NCBI RefSeq assembly: GCF_014646235.1
Contig: NZ_BMNB01000020.1
Coordinates: 1-64,000 of the forward strand
Direction: 5' to 3'
Length of the DNA stretch: 64,000 bases
DNA from: Micromonospora sonchi
Lineage (GTDB): Bacteria > Actinomycetota > Actinomycetes > Mycobacteriales > Micromonosporaceae
In this document: one piece after another, positions 16,223 through 24,539 of the stretch
Numbering within the stretch: the first letter of the stretch is position 1
Layout: each line of letters begins with the position of its first letter
Program-made: the position numbers and the translations under genes
The notes under the pieces: model-generated
The model's database searches: none
Told to the model about the DNA's origin: nothing
The model's input: only the letters and a program-made list of their open reading frames with translations

Positions 16223-17662
16223 ATGAAGCATCCCCCGCGCCGCACCCGGCGCCTGTTGGTCACGGCCGGCACCATCGGTGCGCTGACCCTCGGCACGCTG
16301 GCATCCCTGCCCACCACCAGCGCGATGGCCGCGACCGGCTGCTCCGTGACCTACACGACGAACAGTTGGTCCGGCGGATTCACCGCGAGCGTGACCATCA
16401 CCAACCTGGGCGACGCGGTCAGCAGTTGGACGCTCGGATTCTCCTTCCCGGACGGTGGCCAGCGCGTCACCCAGGGCTGGTCGGCGACGTGGAGCCAGAG
16501 CGGCAGAGCCGTGACGGCACAGAACCTGAGCTGGAACGGCTCGCTCGGCACCGGTGCCAGCACCAACATCGGCTTCAACGGCAGTTTCACCGGCGCCAAC
16601 CCGTCACCGACCTCGTTCACCCTCAACGGCACGGTCTGCACCGGCTCGACCGGTCCCACCACGCCGGCACCGACGACTCCCCCGCCGAGCACTCCCCCGC
16701 CCACGACGCCACCGCCCGGCGGACAGACCCCGGTGGCCATCAACGGACAGCTGCGGGTCTGTGGGGTCAACCTGTGCAACCGGTACGGCCGACCGATCCA
16801 GCTGCGCGGGATGAGCAGCCACGGCATCCAGTGGTTCGGCAACTGCTACAACAGCGCCTCGCTCGACGCACTGGCCACCGACTGGCGGGCGGACCTGTTC
16901 CGCATCGCCATGTACGTGCAGGAGCAGGGTTACGAGACCGACCCGACCGGCTTCACCAACCGGGTCAACAACCTCGTCGAGGAGGCCACCCGCCGCGGCA
17001 TGTACGCGATGGTCGACTTCCACACGCTGACCCCGGGCGATCCGATGCACAACCTGGAGCGGGCCAAGACCTTCTTCGCCACCGTCTCCGCCCGGCACGC
17101 GGCGAAGAACAACGTGATCTACGAGATCACCAACGAGCCCAACGGGGTGAGCTGGTCGACCATCAAGAACTACGCCGAGCAGGTCATCCCGGTGATCCGG
17201 GCCAACGACCCGGACGCGGTCATCATCGTCGGCACCCGGGCCTGGTCCTCGCTGGGCATCTCGGAGGGCGGCAACAGCACCGAGATCGTCAACAACCCGG
17301 TGAACGCCAGCAACATCATGTACGCGTTCCACTTCTACGCCGCGTCGCACCGGGACAACTACCGGGCCGAGGTGGAGCGGGCCGCGGCCCGGCTGCCGCT
17401 GTTCGTCACCGAGTTCGGCACGGTGGACTACACCGGTGACGGCGCGGCCGACCTGGCCAGCAGCACCCAGTGGTTGGATCTGCTGGACCGGCTGAAGATC
17501 GGCTACGCGAACTGGACGTTCTCCGACAAGGCCGAGGGCAGCGCCGCGCTGCGGCCCGGCACCTGTAACGGCAGCAACTACACCGGCACCTCCGTGCTCA
17601 CCACCTCCGGCGCCTTCATGCGGGAGCGGATCCGCACCCCGGACAACTTCCCGACCAGCTGA
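16223..17662 (+). CDS. Secreted endoglucanase, CBM2 plus GH5
   Basis: The 479-aa product has a signal peptide (residues 1-37), an N-terminal CBM2 cellulose-binding module (CSVTYTTNSWSGGFTASVTI ... SFTLNGTVC), a Thr/Pro linker, and a GH5 catalytic domain from about residue 175. The acid/base Glu is in YEITNEPNG (E305) and the nucleophile in FVTEFGT (E397). It would cut internal beta-1,4-glucan bonds outside the cell. ATG 16223 (MKHPPRR) gives the best signal peptide; ATG 16208 is also in frame. A CebR-like box upstream suggests induction by cellobiose. Confidence 0.92.
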   Translation: MKHPPRRTRRLLVTAGTIGALTLGTLASLPTTSAMAATGCSVTYTTNSWSGGFTASVTITNLGDAVSSWTLGFSFPDGGQRVTQGWSATWSQSGRAVTAQNLSWNGSLGTGASTNIGFNGSFTGANPSPTSFTLNGTVCTGSTGPTTPAPTTPPPSTPPPTTPPPGGQTPVAINGQLRVCGVNLCNRYGRPIQLRGMSSHGIQWFGNCYNSASLDALATDWRADLFRIAMYVQEQGYETDPTGFTNRVNNLVEEATRRGMYAMVDFHTLTPGDPMHNLERAKTFFATVSARHAAKNNVIYEITNEPNGVSWSTIKNYAEQVIPVIRANDPDAVIIVGTRAWSSLGISEGGNSTEIVNNPVNASNIMYAFHFYAASHRDNYRAEVERAAARLPLFVTEFGTVDYTGDGAADLASSTQWLDLLDRLKIGYANWTFSDKAEGSAALRPGTCNGSNYTGTSVLTTSGAFMRERIRTPDNFPTS

Positions 17663-17681
17663 GCCTGCCACCACCACCCGA

Positions 17682-17763
17682 GGCGGCCCCGACGCACACG
17701 CGCCGGGGCCGCCGTGGCAAGAGGACCGCCCGGCCACCAGTGGGGAGCCTGGTGGCCGGGCGG
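17682..17763. terminator. Two consecutive hairpin terminators
   Basis: A 10-bp stem (17682-17691 with 17704-17713) is followed by a perfect 15-bp stem (17726-17740 with 17749-17763). They lie between the cellulase and the convergent zwf gene and would stop transcription from both sides. Confidence 0.75.
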
Positions 17764-17913
17764 CCGGGGCGGGTAGCCACCCAACTTTCACCCGGTGCCG
17801 TTGCGCCGCAACGACATCGGTCGCCATCCATGATGGATCCCGTCGGGCCGGGAAGCCAGCATCAGCACGATAGCCGGAAGAGACTGCGCTGTCACCAGGG
17901 GTGAAGGGCGGAT

Positions 17914-19413
17914 CTACTCCGGTACCGGACCGAGCAGCGAGTCGACGGGCCCGCCGGAACCGGCCGGGTACTCCCCCAGGGGCACCTCGTCCGCCCGCCA
18001 GGCGGCCAGCACCGGCTCGACGATGCGCCAGCACTCCTCGGCCACATCACCCCGCACCGACAGCGTCGGGTCCGCCTCGAAGGCGCCGCGCAGCACCTCG
18101 CCGTACGCCGGCAGTTCACCGGGACCGAAGTCGGCCGTCAGGCGGACCCGATCCAGGTCGAAGGGATTGCCAGGGCCGTTGATGTTGAGGTCGAGGCCGA
18201 GGCAGTCCGGGCCGAACCCGATCCGCAGCCGGTCGGGGCGTTCGTAGCCGGTGAGCCCGTCCGGCACCCGTTCCGGCTGCTTGAAGGTGATGATGGCCTC
18301 CTTGCGTACCGCCGACATGGCCTTGCCGGACCGCAGCCGGAACGGCACCCCCGCCCACCGCCAGGTGTCCACGGTGAGCACGATCTCGGCGAGGGTCTCC
18401 GTGCCGCGGGCCGGATCCACCCCCGGCTCGTCGGCGTAGTTCGGCAGCCGGCGTCCGTCGATCTCGCCCGCCGTGTAGCGGGCCCGCCGACTGGCCGCCA
18501 CCGGGTCGTCGTCCCAGAGCCGGGCGGCCCGCAGCACCTGCGCCGTGCGGCCCCGCAGTTCCTGCGCGCTCACGCTCGGCGGCGGATCCATCGCGAGCAG
18601 GGCGAGCACCTGGAGCATATGGCTCTGCACCATGTCGATCAGCGCGCCGGCACCGTCGTAGTAGCCGGCCCGGCCCTCCAGCCCGAGGGTCTCGTCGAAG
18701 ACGATGTCCACACAGGCCACATGCGCGGAGTTGAGCACCGGCTCGATGATCCGGTTGGCGAACCGCAGGCCGAGCAGGTTCAGCACCGTGGACTTGCCGA
18801 GGAAGTGGTCGATGCGGTGGACCTGCTCCTCCGGCACCAGGGTGGCCAGCAGGTTGTTCAGCGAGTGGGCCGAGATCCGGTCGACGCCGAACGGCTTCTC
18901 CAGCATCAGCCGGGTGCCGGGCGGCACACCGATGCGGGCCAGCATCGCCGCCGCGCGGGCGGCCACCATCGGCGGCAGCGCGAAGAAGATCACCAGTGGT
19001 CCGGTGCAGCCGGCCAGCAGCCGCCGCAGGCCCTCCTCGCTGGTCACGTCGGCGCGCACGTACCGGCTGGCCCGGATGACCTCGGACTCGCCCGCGCCGT
19101 CGGCGCCCACCGTGGCGAAGGAGTCGGCCACCCGGCGGCGCCAGCGCTCGTCATCCCAGGCGTCCATGCCGCTGCCAACCAGCCGCAGGCCGGGGACCGC
19201 GCCGGTGGCCAGCAACGCGCCCAGTCCGGGCAGCAGCAGCCGCCCGGTCAGGTCGCCGCTGGCGCCGAGCACCAGCAACGTCTGTCGCATGGGTGCGGTG
19301 GTGACAAAACTCGCGGGGGCGGTGGTGACGGAACTCGCGGGGGCGGAGGCCGGGGCGGTGGTGACGGAACTCGCGGGGGCGGCTGAGGGGGCGCGGGGTA
19401 CCGACGTCGTCAT
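17914..19413 (-). CDS. zwf: Glucose-6-phosphate 1-dehydrogenase
   Basis: This cytosolic enzyme oxidises glucose-6-phosphate to 6-phosphogluconolactone with NADP. The dinucleotide motif is VLGASGDLTGRLLLPG, and the active-site signature is RIDHFLGK. The catalytic part is about 455 residues, slightly shorter than classical Zwf. From ATG 19413 the protein is 499 aa and starts with a 40-residue Ala/Ser/Thr/Val-rich tail encoded by a tandem repeat. ATG 19290 (MRQTLLVLGASG) would remove that tail and may be the true start; neither has a good ribosome site. The gene is divergent from pgi. Confidence 0.88.
   Translation of the reverse strand: MTTSVPRAPSAAPASSVTTAPASAPASSVTTAPASFVTTAPMRQTLLVLGASGDLTGRLLLPGLGALLATGAVPGLRLVGSGMDAWDDERWRRRVADSFATVGADGAGESEVIRASRYVRADVTSEEGLRRLLAGCTGPLVIFFALPPMVAARAAAMLARIGVPPGTRLMLEKPFGVDRISAHSLNNLLATLVPEEQVHRIDHFLGKSTVLNLLGLRFANRIIEPVLNSAHVACVDIVFDETLGLEGRAGYYDGAGALIDMVQSHMLQVLALLAMDPPPSVSAQELRGRTAQVLRAARLWDDDPVAASRRARYTAGEIDGRRLPNYADEPGVDPARGTETLAEIVLTVDTWRWAGVPFRLRSGKAMSAVRKEAIITFKQPERVPDGLTGYERPDRLRIGFGPDCLGLDLNINGPGNPFDLDRVRLTADFGPGELPAYGEVLRGAFEADPTLSVRGDVAEECWRIVEPVLAAWRADEVPLGEYPAGSGGPVDSLLGPVPE
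19295..19378. repeat. 24-bp repeat in the 5' end of zwf
   Basis: Three copies of a 24-bp unit beginning GCGGTGGTGACGGAACTCGC (the first with AAA in place of GGA) lie at 19295, 19319 and 19355, the last two separated by 12 bases. In frame they encode repeats of APASSVTT. Confidence 0.7.
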
Positions 19414-19594
19414 GCCTCCACCATGCCGGGTAACGGTCGGCGGCCGGAAACTGGCCCCGGCGACGCGCATGCCCAGCGTGATCGGTCCGCCGCGTCCGGC
19501 TCGCGCCGCGATCTTCGTGTGGCAGGCTGGTCGTACCCCCGCCGGCGCAACGAGGCCGGCGACGCGCCGACCCTGCGAGGAGACGATCGATCCG

Positions 19595-21229
19595 ATGGCT
19601 GCGGACGTCACCACCACCGAGGAGTGGCAGGCCCTACGCAAGCACGCCGACGAGATCCGCGCGACGCATCTGCGTGACCTGTTCGCCGGCGACCCCGCCC
19701 GGGGCGAACGGTTGACCGTCGAGGTGGCCGACCTGTACGTCGACTACAGCAAGAACCTGGTCACCGACGAGACCCTCGGGTTGCTGACCGCGCTGGCCGA
19801 GCGGGTCGGGCTCACCGAGCGGATCGCCGCGATGTTCGCCGGCAGCCACATCAACGGCACCGAGGACCGGGCCGTGCTGCACACCGCGCTGCGGCTGCCC
19901 CGCGACGCCGCGCTGAGGGTGGACGGCCAGGACGTGGTGGCCGACGTGCACGCCGTACGGCAGCGGATGGCCGAGTTCGCCGAGCAGGTGCGCGCAGGGC
20001 AGTGGCGCGGGCACACCGGCGAGCGGATCCGCACCGTGGTCAACATCGGCATCGGCGGCTCCGACCTGGGGCCGGTGATGGCGTACGAGGCCCTGAAGGC
20101 GTACCGCGACGGCGGCATCAGTTGCCGCTTCGTGTCGAACATCGACCCCACCGACATCCACGACACCACCGCGGACCTGGACCCGGCGAGCACCCTGTTC
20201 GTGGTGGTGTCCAAGACCTTCTCCACCCAGGAGACCCTGGCCAACGCCCACCAGGCCCGGCGCTGGCTGCTGGCCGGGCTCGACGCCGGCGAGGAGGCGG
20301 TGGCCAAGCACTTCGTCGCGGTCAGCACCAACGCGCCGCGGGTGAGCGACTTCGGCATCGACCCGGCGAACATGTTCGGCTTCTGGGACTGGGTCGGCGG
20401 CCGGTATTCGCTGCCCTCCGCGGTGGGCCTGTCGGTGCTGCTCGCCATCGGGCCGGCCCGCTTCGACGAGCTGCTCGCCGGTTACCACGCCGTCGACGAG
20501 CACTTCCGCACCGCGCCGCCGGCCCGCAACGCGCCGGTGCTGCTCGGGCTGCTCAACATCTGGTACACCAACTTCCTCGGTGCGCAGACCCACGCGGTGT
20601 TGCCGTACTCGCAGTACCTGCACCGGTTCCCCGCGTACCTGCAACAGCTGACCATGGAGAGCAACGGCAAGTCGGTGCGTACCGGCGGGCAGGCGGTGTC
20701 GTACGACACCGGGGAGATCTTCTGGGGCGAACCCGGCACCAACGGTCAGCACGCCTTCTACCAGCTGCTGCACCAGGGCACCCGGCTGGTGCCGGCGGAC
20801 TTCATCGGGTTCACCGAGCCCAACCACGACATCGGCGACATGCACGACCTGTTCATGTCCAACTTCTTCGCCCAGACCGCCGCGCTGGCCTTCGGCCGCA
20901 CCGCCGAACAGGTCGCGGCGGAGGGCACCCCGGCGGCGCTCGTGCCGCACCGGGTGATGGCGGGCAACCACCCCAGCACCACGATCGTCGCCGACCGGCT
21001 GACCCCGGCCACCCTCGGTCAGTTGGTCGCCCTCTACGAGCACATCGTGCTCACCGAGGGCGCGATCTGGGACATCAACCCGTTCGACCAGTGGGGCGTC
21101 GAACTGGGCAAGGTGATGGCCAACCAGCTCGCGCCGCTGCTCACCGGCGACCGGGCCGAGCTGGCGGACCTCGACTCCTCCACCGCCGCCCTGATCCGCC
21201 GCTACCGAGCCGAGCGCCGGCGGGACTAG
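19595..21229 (+). CDS. pgi: Glucose-6-phosphate isomerase
   Basis: The 544-aa enzyme interconverts glucose-6-phosphate and fructose-6-phosphate. Typical segments are GIGGSDLGPVMAYEAL, SKTFSTQET, the MESNGKSVRTGGQ substrate loop, FWGEPGTNGQHAFYQLLHQG with the catalytic Glu, and the C-terminal DQWGVELGKVMA. Length is normal for the family. ATG 19595 follows GAGGAGA by about 13 bases. Divergent zwf means both main fates of glucose-6-phosphate are encoded side by side. Confidence 0.95.
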   Translation: MAADVTTTEEWQALRKHADEIRATHLRDLFAGDPARGERLTVEVADLYVDYSKNLVTDETLGLLTALAERVGLTERIAAMFAGSHINGTEDRAVLHTALRLPRDAALRVDGQDVVADVHAVRQRMAEFAEQVRAGQWRGHTGERIRTVVNIGIGGSDLGPVMAYEALKAYRDGGISCRFVSNIDPTDIHDTTADLDPASTLFVVVSKTFSTQETLANAHQARRWLLAGLDAGEEAVAKHFVAVSTNAPRVSDFGIDPANMFGFWDWVGGRYSLPSAVGLSVLLAIGPARFDELLAGYHAVDEHFRTAPPARNAPVLLGLLNIWYTNFLGAQTHAVLPYSQYLHRFPAYLQQLTMESNGKSVRTGGQAVSYDTGEIFWGEPGTNGQHAFYQLLHQGTRLVPADFIGFTEPNHDIGDMHDLFMSNFFAQTAALAFGRTAEQVAAEGTPAALVPHRVMAGNHPSTTIVADRLTPATLGQLVALYEHIVLTEGAIWDINPFDQWGVELGKVMANQLAPLLTGDRAELADLDSSTAALIRRYRAERRRD

Positions 21230-21373
21230 CGGCCCGACGCGGACGGCAGGCAACGGCGATCTGTCATGCAACTGTCATCCAACCGTGCGGTCGACTCCAA
21301 GGTTGGTGCGCAAGGTGGTGGTCGATCGGAACGGCGCGTCTGGTCGCCGGCATCGACGACGAAGGAGATCGCT

Positions 21374-21679
21374 GTGGTGATGCCGTGGCCCTGGCCCATG
21401 CCCGACGACCACTCCTTCCGTGCTCTCTGGGACAACCCGCAGGACCATGACGAGGATGTCCGCCTCGCCGCGCTGGTCGCCCAGCGGCTGAGCGCCGACT
21501 GGACGACCCGCCGGCAGCAGATCACGGTCATGGTGCAGAACCGCGTGGTGATCCTCACCGGCCTGGTCGCCGGGGCCGAGACCCGGCGAGCCGCCGGCGA
21601 GCTGGCCTGGGATGTCGAGGGCGTGGTGGACGTCTGCAACGCTCTGCGGCTGGCCGGTCACCGGCGCGGTCGCCGCTGA
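21374..21679 (+). CDS. BON-domain protein
   Basis: The product (about 101 aa) has a single BON domain (DVRLAALVAQRLSADWTTRR, ITVMVQNRVVILTGLVAGAE, RAAGELAWDVEGVVDVCNAL), a small fold linked to membrane association or osmotic stress. There is no signal peptide. GTG 21374 sits six bases after AAGGAG; GTG 21377 and ATG 21380 are alternatives. It is followed by a long hairpin. Confidence 0.75.
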   Translation: MVMPWPWPMPDDHSFRALWDNPQDHDEDVRLAALVAQRLSADWTTRRQQITVMVQNRVVILTGLVAGAETRRAAGELAWDVEGVVDVCNALRLAGHRRGRR

Positions 21680-21681
21680 TC

Positions 21682-21728
21682 TCCGGCCCGCCCACGCCAC
21701 CCGGCACCGGTGTCGCGGGCGGGCCGGA
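21682..21728. terminator. Long-stem terminator between BON and STAS genes
   Basis: TCCGGCCCGCCC pairs perfectly with its complement across a 23-base loop. It serves two convergent genes. A 17-bp tandem duplication (GTGGCTCAGGAGGCGGC) at 21757-21790 runs into the 3' end of the STAS gene. Confidence 0.65.
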
Positions 21729-21778
21729 CAGCACCCACCGGCGAGCCGCCACCGGCGTGGCTCAGGAGGCGGCGTGGC

Positions 21779-22351
21779 TCAGGAGGCGGCGTCGCCGACG
21801 CTCGGCGGGCCGGCTTCCAGCAGGGCGAGCGCGGCGGTCCGGTCGTCGGCGACGCAGAAGACCTCGGCCAGGCGGGTGACCTTGAGGACCTGCCGGATCA
21901 GCGGCGAGATCGTCACGACGCACAGCCGCCTGCCACGCTCGGCGGCGAGGCGGTGTGCGCGGGCGAGCAGCCCGAGGGCGGTGGAGTCGATCAGGTCGGT
22001 GCGGCCCAGGTCGACGAGAACGTGACCACCCATGTCGGCGGCGTGCCGCAGCGCCTGCCGAAGGGTGTCACCGGTGTCGAGGTCCACGTCGCCGGCGACG
22101 GTCACCACGGTGACGTCGCCAACGTGCTCGATGCCGAGGATGCCGCCGGGCACGCCGCCACCTGCCGGCCCGAGCCGGGTGCAGTGGGTGCACCGGTGCG
22201 GTCCGGCGGCGAGCGGGGAGCCGCTCCAGCCGTGCTCGGAGATCAGGGCCCAGGCCACCTCACTGTCGGACGGCACGCGGGGGCCGGCGACGGTGTCACC
22301 GCAGCTGTCACAGGTCAGGGTGACCAGGTGATCCTCCAGGACGACGGCCAT
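21779..22351 (-). CDS. Anti-sigma factor antagonist (STAS domain) with Cys-rich N-terminus
   Basis: The 190-aa protein has about 75 N-terminal residues with two CxxC-like pairs (LTCDSCGDTV and HRCTHCTRLG), perhaps a zinc knuckle, followed by a STAS domain (VTVVTVAGDVDLDTGDTLRQ ... DLGRTDLIDSTALGLLARA) with the phosphorylatable Ser in LIDSTALG. STAS antagonists bind anti-sigma kinases to free a sigma factor. ATG 22351 follows GAAGGAGC. The Cys-rich extension is unusual and might sense metal or redox state. Confidence 0.8.
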   Translation of the reverse strand: MAVVLEDHLVTLTCDSCGDTVAGPRVPSDSEVAWALISEHGWSGSPLAAGPHRCTHCTRLGPAGGGVPGGILGIEHVGDVTVVTVAGDVDLDTGDTLRQALRHAADMGGHVLVDLGRTDLIDSTALGLLARAHRLAAERGRRLCVVTISPLIRQVLKVTRLAEVFCVADDRTAALALLEAGPPSVGDAAS

Positions 22352-22564
22352 GGCGTGCTCCTTCCGCGTCAATCGGTCGGCCACCCACCCTGCACGGGTC
22401 AGGTAGCGGGGACCACGCGGACATATGACGATTAGGTGACGAATCGATTTTCGCGACCCCGGTTCGACGCACCCGATCGGGTGGTCGCGGGCGCCGGGCG
22501 GGTACGCCGTGGTGGGCCCGCCCGTAGCGTCGAGAGCAGTGGCCACGAGGTGAGGAGCGGGTCG

Positions 22565-22735
22565 GTGACCGAGCCGGAGGAAGATCGCGAGAAGAGCAGA
22601 AAGACCGATCCCGTGCTGTTCTCTCCCGACGGCGACCCGCACCACAACCTCGCGCAGGCGCCACAGCCCGACGAGCATCCGCCGGCGCGGTTCACCCACG
22701 ACGGCGAGACCGACATCGTCGGTGACGAACGTTAG
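22565..22735 (+). CDS. Small acidic hypothetical protein
   Basis: The 56-aa hydrophilic product (TEPEEDREKSRKTDPVLFSP ... RFTHDGETDIVGDER) has no membrane span or known domain. GTG 22565 follows GAGGAGC at good spacing, which supports translation. Confidence 0.5.
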   Translation: MTEPEEDREKSRKTDPVLFSPDGDPHHNLAQAPQPDEHPPARFTHDGETDIVGDER

Positions 22736-22747
22736 CCTGCGGCTGGT

Positions 22748-24334
22748 TCAGCCGCGCCGGGCGAGGGCGGCGGCCAGTTCGTCGTCGTAGGTGGCGAGTT
22801 CGCGCCCGTCGGCGGCGTAGGCGACCAACCGTCCGTGGGTCATGGTCGCCGACCGGAACGAGAACGTCCGGACGCCCGGGTAGGTGGCCAGCAGCGGGAT
22901 GCTGCGCGGCGGACCGCCGGGGGCGGAGTGGTATTCGAGTCGGTCCACCTGGGCGGAGACCACGCCGTTGACCCGTACCTTGGTCTTCTCGGTGCGGGTG
23001 TCGAAGGTGACCGGAGCGCCGGTGCCGAAGTCGGCGCACTCCGCGGGACTGCGACAGACGAAGAAGTAGCGCGGGTTGGCGACCTCCTCCGGCCCGTACG
23101 CCTTGAAGGTGGGATCGGCGCCGGCGGGCAGTGGCTGTACGGCGAAGAACGCAAGGATGCCGGCGGCCGCGACGCCCACCCGCAGCCAGGCCCGCCGGAG
23201 GGCGGCCCGACGGGCGGGACGGACGGCGACCGCGACCGCACCGAAGCCCGCCAGGCACAGCAGGCACACCCCGAGCGTACGGGCGTTCTCGAAGAGGAAC
23301 TGCACGCCGGGCCGCATCGACACCGGTCCCAGCACCACGCCCAGGGAGAGCAGCATGCTGGTCAGCAGCGCGGCGCCGGCCAGCCGCCGGGTCACGCCCG
23401 CCGCACCGATCAGCAGCATCGCGGCCAAGACCGGCCAGACCTGGTGATGCGTCCAGGACACCGGAGACGCGGCCACGGTGGCGCAGCCGACGAGCACCAC
23501 GGCGTGCCCGGGTCGCCCCTGCCCGGCCAGTTGCCGGGCCCGGAACAGTGCCACCGCACAGACGACGACCACCAGCGCCGCCCAGACCAGTGGCAGGGCG
23601 TCGTCGGGCAGGCCGAGGCGGAGCAGCATCCCGTGCACGGACTGGTTGCCCAGCGACGCCAGGTTGCCGATCCGGGAGGTCTCGGTCACGGTGCCCGCCC
23701 AGTAGGTCAGGCTCTCCCCGGGCAGGATCGCGAGGGCGAGCGCGCCGCACGCGACGAACGTGGCCGCCGCGCGGGCGGCGTCGCGGTACCGGCCGCAGAC
23801 CAGGAAGTAGACCACGAACAGCAACGGGGTGAGTTTGATCGCCGCGGCCACCCCGACCAGCACACCGCGGACCCGCGACGGCCGGCCCATGCCGTCGAGC
23901 AACGCCAGGAGCACGAGGAAGATGCTCACCTGGCCGAAACGCAGGTTGCTCTGCACCGGCGCGGAGAGCATGAGCAGCACCGCCACCGCCGGCATCGGCT
24001 GGCCGGCACGCCCGGTCCCCAGTGCGCGACCGACCGGCACGGCCAGGGCGACCACCGCCGCGCAGGTCGCCGCCAACCAGACCGCTTCGACCACGCCGAG
24101 CGCGACGGTGGTGATCGGCCAGAGCACGAGGGCGGCGAACGGCGGATAGGTGAAGGGACCGCCGTTGGCCGCCACGTACCCGTAGAGCGGACGCCCGGCG
24201 CGCAGGTCGGCCAGCGCACCGTGATAGATGTGCAGGTCGGACAGGCGGTCCGGGCGCCGTAGGACGAGCGCGACCGACACCAGGGCGGCCACCGCGAACC
24301 CGGCCCACAGCAGCGCCACCCGACGATCCCGCAT
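22748..24334 (-). CDS. GT87-type polyprenyl-phosphate-dependent mannosyltransferase
   Basis: The 528-aa integral membrane protein has about ten to twelve hydrophobic helices. An acidic RLSDLHIYH motif near residue 30 in the first outer loop matches the catalytic Asp region of DUF2029/GT-C alpha-1,2-mannosyltransferases that build lipoglycans. Later segments such as PFTYPPFAALVLWP and AIKLTPLLFVVYFL are typical of the family. A C-terminal soluble region (about 400-528, with FVCRSPAECADFG) lies outside the membrane; I do not recognise it. ATG 24334 is chosen as the closest start to the first helix. Confidence 0.75.
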   Translation of the reverse strand: MRDRRVALLWAGFAVAALVSVALVLRRPDRLSDLHIYHGALADLRAGRPLYGYVAANGGPFTYPPFAALVLWPITTVALGVVEAVWLAATCAAVVALAVPVGRALGTGRAGQPMPAVAVLLMLSAPVQSNLRFGQVSIFLVLLALLDGMGRPSRVRGVLVGVAAAIKLTPLLFVVYFLVCGRYRDAARAAATFVACGALALAILPGESLTYWAGTVTETSRIGNLASLGNQSVHGMLLRLGLPDDALPLVWAALVVVVCAVALFRARQLAGQGRPGHAVVLVGCATVAASPVSWTHHQVWPVLAAMLLIGAAGVTRRLAGAALLTSMLLSLGVVLGPVSMRPGVQFLFENARTLGVCLLCLAGFGAVAVAVRPARRAALRRAWLRVGVAAAGILAFFAVQPLPAGADPTFKAYGPEEVANPRYFFVCRSPAECADFGTGAPVTFDTRTEKTKVRVNGVVSAQVDRLEYHSAPGGPPRSIPLLATYPGVRTFSFRSATMTHGRLVAYAADGRELATYDDELAAALARRG

Positions 24335-24539
24335 GGACCAAGGATAGAAAATTGTCGTCGTTCCCGTCGTCCCGGCCGCCGCCGACGTTCTCACCCGGGT
24401 GGCGGGCCGCCGACGCCTTGCCGCATCACCCCATTAGCACTGACAATCATCTATGTTCCTGAGCCGGACGAGATCGGGCGCCGGGCAGCCCTCGATCGGA
24501 ACACCACCCTGTCCACTTCCGTCCGGAGGACCTGACTTC

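Noticed and set aside
17914..21229. Reading zwf-pgi as part of a secondary-metabolite or pentose-phosphate operon
   Set aside because: The two genes are divergent and no further pathway genes adjoin them.
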